A stretch of 64,000 nt of DNA, taken from Phymorhynchus buccinoides (lineage: Eukaryota > Mollusca > Gastropoda > Neogastropoda > Raphitomidae). The notes beneath the pieces were generated by a model that did no database searches, had not been told where the DNA came from, and worked only from the letters and a program-made list of their open reading frames with translations. Shown in pieces: positions 54,802 through 64,000 of the stretch (position 1 is its first letter; the number at the start of each line of letters is the position of its first letter). The stretch lies in assembly GCA_017654935.2 (NCBI GenBank), contig CM065690.1, positions 22,665,582-22,729,581 of the forward strand. Direction: 5' to 3'. Position numbers and translations under genes: made by a program.

Positions 54802-54817
54802 GTTGCCACGACAACCG
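54802..54817. promoter_or_regulatory. X-box-like motif
   Basis: GTTGCCACGACAACC is one base off the RFX X-box consensus and is itself nearly palindromic. It lies about 640 bp upstream of the start codon at 55448. Regulatory use is inference. Confidence 0.3.
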
Positions 54818-55447
54818 GCAAGCTGCGCTATGCTATCTTATAGGCTGACGCACGGACACGCGCACGTGACACGGGTTTCCCGTGCTCACAGATCGATAAA
54901 CCCACCACCATCACTGCCTTCTGTTTCGCAGGCAGCTCGCGCATTCCCACTAAAGAGTGCCAGAATTCTCCCCCTCCAAGAGCCATTCCGCCATGATTTT
55001 ATCGATCCATGCCCCGTCATAGATTCAACATGGCCACCTTCTAAGAGTCCAAGAACATTTTGCAGCATCTGTTAACCTATCTCTTGTGGTTCTCTCCGCG
55101 TTTTCTGTCTTCTTTATCTCGGGCCTTGAAGGGTTGTTCTTGTGCTTTGTTCCAAGCGTCAGAAAGCAGGATTCACTTAATTTAATGATCAGGCAATCTT
55201 CTTTGTATTCAGGCACGACCGTATACATACTAAAAAGAACTCCCAGAATGTGTGACTATCAAAACAATTCCATCACCAAAACTGCCTCCTGACTTTTCTC
55301 TAGCAAACATAGCATGTTTCTTTGCAACGGGTCTGTGAGCATGGGTGTGGAGGAGGTGAGACTCCCAGTTTTGATGCCAGAACTTCGATCTGCTATAAGG
55401 AAATAAAAGTGAAGGCCAGAGACCGAGTGCGGGGATAAAATAGAAAG

Positions 55448-55584
55448 ATGGACAACTATTCGTTCTCGTTCTCGGGGCCTTCGTGGCCGACTCAAGTGAG
55501 GAGCTTTCTGTCGCAGTTTTTCGAGACGTTCAGTGCATTCTCCAGACACATCGCTCCCACCTACCGCCATGACCGATGTGAAAG
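55448..55584 (+). CDS. Predicted type II membrane protein, exon 1
   Basis: ATG in strong context (AAGATGG), first after an in-frame TAA at 55436. It reads MDNYSFSFSGPSWPTQVRSF, LSQFFETFSAFSRHIAPTYR and HDRCE, and ends AAG|GTCAGT with two bases over. The acceptor exon at 62074 supplies the third base and continues in frame to a transmembrane helix, so the model is a single-pass protein with an about 55-residue N-terminal cytoplasmic tail, a helix, and an ectodomain continuing past the window edge. Family unknown; Golgi glycosyltransferases and similar enzymes have this layout, but nothing catalytic is visible yet. The opposite-strand frame over this exon is a shadow. Confidence 0.6.
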
Positions 55585-55947
55585 GTCAGTATAAGCAGAG
55601 AAAACATGTTGCTTCTTGATGACTATAATTATACATGCCAGTCGATCTATTGTTTTCAACTATGACTTAAAAAATGTATTTACAGTGATATGCCATGCCC
55701 AAAAGACATAGTGCCCACTCTCTCGGCCACTTGAGCCTGAGGATGAAACCACCTGTCAGAAAAAAGCATAGGCCTACATCCCGAATTTGGCTTAAAACGG
55801 GGAGAGAAAAAAACTGCACTTGACGTCGGCCTAAGCAAATAGAAGCCATGAATAGGCTATAAAGAAGAGAGAGAGAGAGCGAACGAACGAAATTTTATTT
55901 ATTATAATAATAATAATAATAAATAAAGCTTATATAGTGCTCTTCGA

Positions 55948-56340
55948 ATAAACAAATCATTTATACAGAATAATGGGATAAGCATAAATACTTTTTTTTA
56001 CATCTAGCCCTGTGGCAAAAGAAAAAATACCAACAACAGCAAAATATTCAATGAAGAAAAAGAGCAACAACAAAAAACACACAAGCAAACAATGAAATAT
56101 AAAAAGCGAAAACAACATCTATTCACAGAGAGAGAGAACAAAAAATCATTTACACAGAGTAATGAGATAAGCATAAGTACTTTTTTACACCCAGCCCTGT
56201 AGCAAAAGAAAATAGTCTATCGAATAAATAACAACAGCAGCAAACTAGTCAATGAAGAAGAAAAAACCACACACACACAAGCAAACGATTAAACATAGCC
56301 GAGGCCTAAAAAGCGAAAACAACATCAATTCAGAGAGAGA
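55948..56340 (+). repeat. Tandem duplication of a 195-bp block in intron 1
   Basis: AATCATTTATACAGAATAAT ... AAGCGAAAACAACATC ... AGAGAGAGA is present at 55948-56139 and again at 56140-56340 with about 85-90% agreement by eye. Confidence 0.85.
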
Positions 56341-56492
56341 CAGAGATATTGAGTGACCACAAATTCTTGGTATGTCTCACAAGACTGAGGACATCCTCCC
56401 GTGGCAGATTGAGTTGGCAGCAGTCAATCAAAGACAATTGTTGTTGCTCGGTTGTTGTAATGCGCGCGCATCCACATAGACACACGGGCTCC

Positions 56493-56495
<3 letters not shown>

Positions 56496-56578
<83 letters not shown>

Positions 56579-56749
56579 GGCACACACACACACATAATGC
56601 ACAAACATACACGCGCGCGCGTACTCACACACACACATACAGAGGCACACACACTGGCGCACAAACATGGGCCTATATGCACGCACGCGCACACACACGC
56701 GCGCACACACGCGCACACGCACGCACGCGCACACGCACGCACGCACACG

Positions 56750-56814
<65 letters not shown>

Positions 56815-56840
56815 TCACACTCACAGACAGAGAGAGAGAG
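56496..56840. repeat. (CT)n, (AC)n and ACGC-rich microsatellite complex
   Basis: Pure CT at 56496-56558, AC/CG-rich to 56757, a long (AC)n at 56757-56813 and a GA run at 56828-56842. All overlapping frames are artefacts. Confidence 0.95.
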
Positions 56841-57021
56841 AGAATACACTGAACACGACTGAATGGTTTAATGTACATTGGCCTTGAGCCACAAATGACA
56901 TGGATAAGGAGCAAGGAAAATCAAATCCTTCACGAGAATGAAATAAACAAAATCAAATCCATCCCACGCAAAAGGTAAAAGAAAAGAAAATCAATACATA
57001 TTATATGCGAGAAGAGAGAAG

Positions 57022-57055
<34 letters not shown>

Positions 57056-57099
57056 TCGGTACGATACGAAGCTTCTCCTCCTCCTTCTCTTGAGGGCCC

Positions 57100-58013
57100 A
57101 CGGTCAATAGGTTGACCATTCTGACCCCCCTTGTTGATCCTACTCCTACTCCTGTCCAGTCAGGAGTCCCCCAGGGGTCCGTGTTGGGTCCGTCCCCTTT
57201 CCTCCTATATATCAATGACTCGCCCGAGGGTCTTCAATCTACAGCACGCCTGTTTGCTGATGATACCATCTGCCATCAGGACATTCAAGCTTCCACTGAT
57301 CAAGACCTACTTCAGGACGATCTTGACAGACTTGCCTCATGGGAAGACCCGGCTTTCCACCCCCAGAAATGCTCTGTCCTACATGCGACCAGGCGCAGAA
57401 AGACACTGGAGAAGGCCTATATCATTCACGGACACCAGCTCCAGTGCGTGCCCCATGCAAAGTACTTGGGTGTCACGATTTCTACTGATCTTAGGTGGGA
57501 CACTCAAGTGAATGACATGGTCAGCAGGGCAAACAAAAGTCTGGGATTCCTGAGGAGGGCCTTGAAAGTGAACAACAAAAAAGTCAAGGAACAGGCCTTC
57601 AAAGCTATGGTGCGCCCCCTCCTGGAATACGCCAGTCCAGTCTGGGACCCCCACAACAAGAGCAGCATTGACGCCATCGAAAAAGTCCAGAGCCGAGCTG
57701 CAAGATGGGTGGCCCGAGACTACCGTCAGGCAACAAGATCGGCAGACCCCCTGAAAAACTTGAAATGGCCCCTTCTACAGACCCGTCGAACTGAAGCCCG
57801 TCTGACTACTTTCTTTCAACAAATACCCTGCAGAAGAAAAGTCTCCGTCAATCTCACTCAGCTTCATACGACATCCCTAGCCATAGGACTCAATACAGAC
57901 AGTCCACTTTCTTTCCTCGCACTATCCCGCAGTGGAACGGCCTCCCTGAGGAAGTTGCCTCCATCCAGTCCTTGGAGGCCTTCAAGAGGGGCCTCCAAAA
58001 GCACCTCTACTAA
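57100..58013 (+). pseudogene. Jockey-like LINE RT, palm to C-terminus
   Basis: The frame from 57112 reads VQSGVPQGSVLGPSPFLLYI (motif B), RLFADDTICHQDI (motif C, FADD intact), DLDRLASWEDPAFHPQKCSV, KYLGVTISTDLRWDTQVND, FKAMVRPLLEYASPVWDPHN and IEKVQSRAARWVARDY. A frameshift at about 57840 moves it to the frame that ends FPRTIPQWNGLPEEVASIQS and LEAFKRGLQKHLY with TAA at 58011-58013. Fingers and motif A are missing, so it is 5' truncated. It lies in sense orientation in the first intron of the membrane-protein gene and is the best preserved of three Jockey-like C-termini in the window. Confidence 0.9.
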
Positions 58014-58152
58014 ACAACCATTCCTCTGCCTTCCCCTCCCCACCTCCAACCCCTGCATCCCCATGCCTAAAACCCCCACCACAAAAAACAGATCCCCCCC
58101 CCCCTTTTTTTTTTTGCATGCATGTATTGTCCCCTAAATACAAATACTCCTG

Positions 58153-58294
58153 TGCATGCATCATGTGGGGCCCGTGTTTCCCTGGTTGATCTGGGGGGAC
58201 TAAGCCGGCGGTCGTGCATGACACTCTACATGCATCATGTGGGGCCCGGGTGTCCCTGGCCAGTCTGGGTACATTTAACGGTCGGGCATGACCT
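58153..58294 (+). repeat. Direct duplication in the LINE 3' region
   Basis: TGCATCATGTGGGGCCCG ... CGGTCGTGCATGAC-type blocks at 58153-58220 and 58229-58294. Being just downstream of the LINE stop, it may be a 3' UTR duplication. Confidence 0.8.
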
Positions 58295-58685
58295 TTAACT
58301 CGTCTTTCCCTCTATCACACCCACCCATGGACGTAAAATTCCAAATTTCATTCACACCCACCCACCCCAACCCCCCTCCATCCCCCCTTCCCAAATCAAA
58401 TCCTCACATATTTAACTCTTTTTTTCCGGTTTTAAATTTCATTAATTCTTTCTACATGGTAAACTGTGTATCTGTGAATACTCAGTTATTTCCTGACTGT
58501 CTTGCAATCATTTCTTTCTTTCTATTTCCCCATAATGTTATCATTTCGCTTCGTACTCTATCTTTTGCTATTTTTCTCTAAAAACTACCCCCTAAAGTGC
58601 AGCAGAACCTTCAGCGTGTTGAAGTTGGCTGCCTAAGGAGAAGAAGAAGAAGAAGAAGAAAAACAAAAATTTGAAAAACGCCGTG

Positions 58686-58842
58686 TGCGCGCATGCATGT
58701 GTGTATGTGCGTGCGTGCGCGCGCGCGCGCGCGCGCGCGCGTGTGTGTGTGCGTGCGTGTGCGCGTGCGCGTGCGTGTGTGCGCGTGCGTGTGTGCGCGT
58801 GCGCGTGCGTGTGTGCGCGTGCGCGTGCGTGTGTCAGTGTCC
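58686..58842. repeat. (GC)n / (GT)n alternating tract
   Basis: More than 120 bp of nearly strict purine-pyrimidine alternation, including a (GC)n block of about 15 dinucleotides. Favourable for Z-DNA. Confidence 0.9.
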
Positions 58843-58997
58843 ACGCGTTAGAACCTACAATGAACTACTGAACCAATCATTATGAAACTGCAGAATTTAC
58901 GGTCCCCAAATGTCACCACGATGGTGCTAGATAAGTTTGTTCAATTGGATATAATTGTAATGGTTTAAAAAACAACAACAACAAAAAAACGTGCATG

Positions 58998-59105
58998 ATG
59001 ATGCTGCGCTGGCGGGACTGCTGTGATGGAGGCGTCCGGGTCGGCTGATTCCTATCCACGTGCAGTTCTTACGAAAAATGAATTTCTATATTGAGCAGTG
59101 TAGCT
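58998..59105 (+). repeat. Dispersed repeat, partner of 1560-1665
   Basis: Matches the 1560-1665 block in the same orientation around GATGGAGGCGTC and GCTGATTCC. Confidence 0.6.
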
Positions 59106-59544
59106 TGGTGGGACAGAAAATGGCAGAATTCTTTATAGACAGAAGTATTTCACGTGAATCGTGACTCACGTGACCCAATCGCATCGCATCCCCATACCGA
59201 TTTTTTGCGTGTGTGGCGCCGGTTAAAATGATTGACAGCTAGCCTGGGCGTGGTCTAGCTGTGTCCTCTTTGACTTATGTTAAAAACAAAATTGCTTACA
59301 CAACAAATATAACAACGCCGATTAACTCCTTATTCGAACTCACGCTCACGCTTGGCGGACTCCATCTTCCTACATCGTTGAGATCCATCAAGTATTTTTT
59401 GATAAAAATCGACTTTAGACAGACAAACAAACACGGCAGACAGACAGCTGCGAAACAATATACGCCCATTTCACTCTGTGAAGCGGGCGTATAAAAAGTG
59501 GATGGCACTGCGCACTGCGGCAACTTACAATATAATTTAAAAAA

Positions 59545-59690
59545 TCTAAATTGATTAGAAAAAATCGGGACTTTCCTGGAGTTGCACTGCCTCCGGGCAT
59601 TGCCTCCAGGATCGTTCCCACCACCTTTATATCTACTAGTGTCCCATAGGCCTATGTGTCTGTCCAGACCGGAGGACGTAAACACTGAGA
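59545..59690 (-). repeat. Dispersed repeat family R1, copy 5 (minus)
   Basis: Contains GTTGCACTGCCTCCGGGC and CAGACCGGAGGACGTAAAC. Closest to 27275-27405. Confidence 0.85.
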
Positions 59691-60007
59691 TTTCCATCCA
59701 CTGCGGCGACTTGCAGCCCGAATTTCACAGAGATGTGTCTTTGTGACTAGAAATAATACACTAAAAGAAAAATCTATCTATGTACAGGGGTGGGGGGTGG
59801 GGGGGGTGGGGGTGTCAGCGGTAAATTCCGACTTTGTTTTCTTTCCTTTGTAAGAAAAGCATAATATACTAAAAAGTATAATATCCTTCATATAATATTG
59901 TTGGTCGAGCAATATGATCTTTTGAAGATACTGTATGTCCATAAAGGGGGCCTTAATCTCAAAGCAAAATTTAGTGTCAACGGAAAGGACAACTTCGTGT
60001 ACCCCTT

Positions 60008-60119
60008 GTGCGCATGCGTTGTAGCACACGAACTGGAAAGGAGCAGACAAAATCCGGTATCTTAGCTGATCAATCGATTTGACGTCCCTTTTTTTTGCCA
60101 CCATGGCAAGGGAAATTGA
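60008..60119 (+). CDS. Candidate alternative first exon and promoter of the membrane-protein gene
   Basis: The coding part is 60103-60119. ATG at 60103 sits in a perfect Kozak context (GCCACCATGG), is the first after an in-frame TGA at 60067, and reads MAREI plus two bases to GA|GTACGT. Spliced to 62074 this keeps exactly the same frame as exon 55448-55584, giving MAREIESVQMRLYSLN and so a shorter cytoplasmic tail. About 90 bp upstream, GCGCATGCGT (60010-60019) is one base off the NRF1 palindrome, and TGACGTCC is CRE-like. The donor is moderate. It could instead be chance; phase agreement alone has a one in three prior. Confidence 0.4.
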
Positions 60120-60600
60120 GTACGTTTGTGAGCAAGGAAGTTTTGGGATTATTTTGCAATATTGCGATAGTTTCAGTTATGCAATGATACTAGTTCTTTG
60201 TTGAATCGTCGATTTGCTTGATGTTTGCATATTTCTAATTTCTAGTTTCTTTCTATCTTTATACTAATACTAATAGACTAGACCTAGAAAGTAGTTAGTA
60301 TAGTAGTTTAGTCTTTAGACTTGTCAAGTCACTCAGTGTCTTTGTCATATTAAACTGTCAATCACAGTCAATGTTAATACTTTTATGCACTATCTTTGTA
60401 ACATTATAAACAGCGTAAAGGTATAAGTTAATTAAACTTTCAATATATACTTTAGTCTGTATACACATTTTATTATGAAGTTTAGTCCTTCACTTGTTCA
60501 CTGCAATAGACTAGTCTAGTTCTTCACTGCCCTCCAGAATAGCTGTCTCCTCATTTGCTATTTTGAAGTCATGGTCAAACACAAATAACTGGCACATACT

Positions 60601-60932
<332 letters not shown>

Positions 60933-62073
60933 AGTGGTGTTCTGCATATTTCTCTCATTTTATTAAAATAAATTTATGCTTAAGCATTTCCTTCCTTGAC
61001 TACTTTTATTATGTCCCCTCTGCCTCATCTTTTTCATCCAATCTCACAAGTTTCAGTGTGCATGTGGTTTGTGTGTCACTTTTCGTGTGTGCGTGTGTGC
61101 TCTTAGTGCATGGATGCTCCTTCTTTCACTAGTTTCAGGATGTCCTGAATTGCAGGATTTTTAAATTGCCTAGAGCCGGCGTCGCCGGATTATGAGAACT
61201 TGAGAAACAACGATTTTCTTACACACACAATGTGACACATACAAACTTGTGCAATAGAAAGGGCCTAAATTCAAAGGAATGTACTTTTATGTAGCACTTG
61301 TACTAGTGAGTTGTACAAGTCTAGAGGGGTGAAAAAAGAGCAATAAATGTTTGTGTGTGCGCTTCTCCTGCACTCCGCTGGGGCCGCCCCCTTGCTGGAT
61401 TTTTGAAATTTCCCAGGAGCAGCCATGTTTCTGTAATTTGGTTTGGAGACAAGGGTTTGCTCATTAGTCACTCACAGAGTCGCTGCTTAAAATTAGGAAT
61501 ACAATGCACTACCACAGTATTTTGTGCAAGAATCTGAGCCAGTGTGCACATTCATTATTATAAAACACAATGTCACATTTTGATTATATTATCATGATGC
61601 AAGCTGTGTTGTCATGACCTTTCCTTGAATTTGAAATGATCTGTATTGAGGTCAGAATATGACATGAATACGACTGGAGTTCAATCTTGGTTAGGAGTCG
61701 GAGGCTTCATGTATGCATACTACCAGAGGTGTTCTTAATCATGCTTCCTTTCAACGTCAGCAGACTGAGAGATTCATGCACCTGCTATGTTGGTCATGAA
61801 ATTTGAGGCTAGAAGCACAAAAGCATGAAGTCCATCGTGTGGTTGCAGTGCTTTTATTGAGACCATTTATCATTTTATTTTGGAATAACTCAACTGTAAA
61901 GATGCAAGGGCAGGGCCAGTCTGAGCCAAACGCTTAGTTTTACATTAAAATCTTTGCTTTTGATGAGAAACAAACTGATCATCCCAGCATCCAGCCTGTA
62001 TTACTAGCATTGCATCACAGTAGTACAGTGGCTGATAACATTATTAACAATAAATTTTGTTTTTGATTTGCAG
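60933..62073 (+). other. Intron sequence, no further feature
   Basis: A/T-rich, ending TTTTGTTTTTGATTTGCAG. No exon, repeat family or RNA gene is recognised. Confidence 0.5.
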
Positions 62074-62177
62074 ATCAGTTCAGATGCGGCTTTATTCTCT
62101 CAACAAACGCAAGTTTGTGCTGGTTTTCTTTGCCTTCTTCACATGTTTTGGCATTAGTCTGCTGGTTGGAGTGGCAG
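62074..62177 (+). CDS. Predicted type II membrane protein, transmembrane exon
   Basis: Bounded by GATTTGCAG and GGCAG|GTAAAT. It reads SVQMRLYSLNKRKF, then the hydrophobic VLVFFAFFTCFGISLLVGVA, an uncharged run of about 20 residues preceded by KRK. The positive charges before the helix predict a cytoplasmic N-terminus and a lumenal or extracellular C-terminus. Both candidate first exons enter with the same phase. If neither is used, the internal ATG in SVQM could start translation. Confidence 0.7.
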
Positions 62178-62814
62178 GTAAATATTTTTTGTTGTTGTTG
62201 TGTGATTTGAAAACAATCTATTAAAAATATATATGTTAAATAAACTTTGAGTTTTTGTTAACAATTTGGTATTGATTGACTACCGTACATAAATTACAAA
62301 AAATAAAGCTTTAAAGAAAAATACTTGGACTAAGCTGAATCCAAATCAATTTAAAATGTTTTATCTTTCTTTAAAACACTAGGTCACACAGAAACCCAGA
62401 CATTTTTGTTTCAAATAACAACACTTAAGGCTCTTGGAAATGTCCATCTTAGTCAGCCACACTGACAATAGGATGAAAAAGAGCGGGAAAAAGTCTTACC
62501 TACAAAAAATAAAAAGAGAAGAAAGGGGGAAAAGGGAAAAAAAAGAGAAAAGGAACCAGGAAAAAAGCAGGAAAGGAAGAAAAAAAGAAAAAGGGTTAAA
62601 AATGAAGGTGGAAGTGGTGGTGGGTTGCATGATGAGTGAGCAAGATAGCGGAGAGCGGATGAATGATTGGGTGTGGTGTGAGAGTTACATATTTGTGTGT
62701 GGGTGTGTGCGCGCGCGTGAGTGTGTGCATGTGTGTGTTTGTGCATGTTGTGGCTATGTGCATGTTTTTGATAATTAATATTGTAGTAGCTTATGATCTA
62801 TGTATTTATTTAAT

Positions 62815-62880
62815 AATTGTGAAGCGCCGTGAGCTCATGAGAGAAAGGGCGCTCTATGAATGTTAATTATTATTATTAAA
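62815..62880 (+). mobile_element. LINE/SINE-type 3' tail
   Basis: TGTGAAGCGCCGTGAGC followed by AAAGGGCGCTCTATGAATG and (ATT)n. Same tail type as 5755-5820. The body of the element is not recognisable, so only the end is called. Confidence 0.6.
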
Positions 62881-63049
62881 ATATAAATTTATGTTTCATA
62901 CTTTTATTTAGTATTTTTATTTTACACGGCGGAAGACAAGTTCGTTGTACAATGCTAATGGACAATAAAGAAACTTATGACTTACATTAAGTTACGAAGC
63001 TTTAAATGTCACAAATTTAGATTGGTTCTGTTTTATTAAAACATTTCAG

Positions 63050-63120
63050 GTCCACCAATTATTGACACAGTGACCGTCAATGGGTCATCGCGGAAAGTGC
63101 TCACCACCAGTAATTTGAAG
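63050..63120 (+). CDS. Predicted type II membrane protein, exon after the helix
   Basis: Follows AAACATTTCAG. It completes the Gly codon and reads PPIIDTVTVNGSSRKVLTTS and NLK, ending AAG|GTAGGC in phase 0. NGS is a potential N-glycosylation site, consistent with a lumenal position. The gene continues beyond 64000. Confidence 0.65.
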
Positions 63121-63212
63121 GTAGGCCTTTAATGTACCCTGCTTACTAATGTATCGATAATATATATGTACTCATGTACAGTATGGTTTCTGAGCTATGT
63201 CGAGTACTTTAA

Positions 63213-63333
63213 AGACCCACCACATCGCGTGTCAAATCACGGTTTTCACATGTTTTCCCTCTTATAGCTGGTAAGAAATCTTAAGAAATCTTCCTAGCAT
63301 AAGAGGGAATGTGACACGTGACGTGGGGTGTCT
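63213..63333. mobile_element. Small TTAA-flanked foldback MITE, copy 2
   Basis: TTAA at 63209-63212 and 63334-63337. Arms AGACCCACCACATCGCGTG and GTGACGTGGGGTGTCT pair, with inner TTTTCCCTCTTA / TAAGAGGGAA. Relative to copy 1 (13361-13468) it has small duplications (AAGAAATCTT) near the centre. Confidence 0.85.
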
Positions 63334-63564
63334 TTAAAAAAGAATCTGAATGTGTAACTTGTTTATGTAAATTGAAAATTGATTTTTTTAATGTAATCTA
63401 ATTGTAAATTGTTATTTTATTATGTATATGTATTTTATTTATATTTAGTTTAATGTGTACATATTTCTTTGTGTGCGCATGTGTATGTGTGTGTGTGTAA
63501 GAATGTGAAGGATAGTGTGGAGGTATGTAAGCAGTTGTTTTTAATATGAATAATTTTAGGGCAA

Positions 63565-63630
63565 TTGTAAAGCGCTTAGAGCTTAAAGGTGAAGCGCTAT
63601 ATAAATTTAATTAAATAAATAAATAAACTT
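63565..63630 (+). mobile_element. LINE/SINE-type 3' tail
   Basis: GTAAAGCGCTTAGAGC and GAAGCGCTATATAAATT followed by (AATA)n. The closest match is the LINE tail at 21053-21120. Confidence 0.7.
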
Positions 63631-64000
63631 ATTCAATGAGTCTGAGAGGACAGTTTATTGTTTATAGATGAGCAACCTTGTTCAAGCAGTAACCTTATTA
63701 AATTAAACTTGATTTTATTTCCAAACCAATTTGTAGGAAGTAATGGTGTAATTTGTGTGTGTGTGTTTAGTACATTAGATCTTAATATTGATTGTAATAT
63801 ATGTGATTCCCTCTTTCTTCAGCTTTAAGTAAAGCTCTGTGAAGTTCTGATCTGTTGACTTTGAGGTTGGAAAGGGAAGTTCTTTCAACGCATGTATGTA
63901 TGTATGTGATTGAGTTTTAAAAAAAATTCCTGTGTAACTTTAAAATTGTATAGTCGTAAATCATACGGAAAATGAGAAAGGAATCTTCTGTTGACTCAAA
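63631..64000 (+). other. Intron sequence, nothing further seen
   Basis: Contains a short (GT)n and an ATGTATGT repeat near 63894-63910. No exon is apparent before the window ends. Confidence 0.5.

Noticed and set aside
57379..57654. Minus-strand frames opposite the RT relic
   Set aside because: Shadows of the plus-strand LINE reading frame.
59261..59697. Open frames on both strands near 59.3-59.7 kb
   Set aside because: They overlap the R1 repeat and differ from the corresponding frames in other R1 copies.

Overview
The window is animal nuclear DNA. It has spliced genes with GT-AG introns, a recognisable metazoan IST1 gene, many decayed LINE retrotransposons, several DNA-transposon remnants and very abundant (AC)n, (CT)n and (GT)n microsatellites. 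LINE fragments with an NPGP/PHD leader, AGGTCA-rich repeats and the microsatellite landscape fit a lophotrochozoan, most plausibly a mollusc such as a gastropod. That is inference; nothing here fixes the species.

Three host genes can be supported, all on the plus strand. (1) The last two coding exons and long 3' UTR of IST1, an ESCRT-III-associated protein (7126-7543, 8935-9303, UTR to about 12353). Its N-terminal exons lie off the left edge. (2) A small gene assembled here from phase-matched exons at 25698-25793, 27113-27199, 29009-29110 and 39803-39894, giving 121 residues. It has an ETS plus YY1-type promoter and a 5' non-coding exon at about 23431-23575. I do not recognise the protein. 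(3) The 5' part of a gene for a single-pass membrane protein: exon 1 at 55448-55584 or an alternative exon 1 at 60103-60119, then exons at 62074-62177 and 63050-63120. It runs off the right edge.

The rest is mostly transposable-element debris. Left arm (1-7100): a palindrome-rich tandem array, a foldback with telomere-like CCCTAA units, and a minus-strand LINE whose ORF1 carries a 2A-like NPGP motif and a PHD finger, followed by broken endonuclease-RT. Middle left (13-25 kb): a LINE with an esterase-type ORF1 whose endonuclease frame is split by a 2.1 kb hAT-like element with an 8-bp target duplication, a second copy of that element, and two LINE C-terminal relics. Middle (25-40 kb): the unknown 121-residue gene; its 10.7 kb third intron holds a minus-strand Tx1/L1-like LINE, a 465-bp MITE, a C40 tract and a 35 x 38 bp minisatellite without indels in its spacing. 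Right (40-54 kb): a 1.7 kb tandem duplication with a pogo-like MITE in only one copy, CR1/L2-like and Jockey-like RT relics, and dispersed repeats. Far right (54-64 kb): the membrane-protein gene, with a Jockey-like RT relic in its first intron.

Recurring themes are foldback elements (several with interstitial telomere-like repeats in the loop, two with TTAA flanks), a shared LINE/SINE-type 3' tail, a five-copy dispersed repeat, and local direct duplications rich in microsatellite. Most long open frames in the window are microsatellite or minisatellite artefacts and are not listed as genes.
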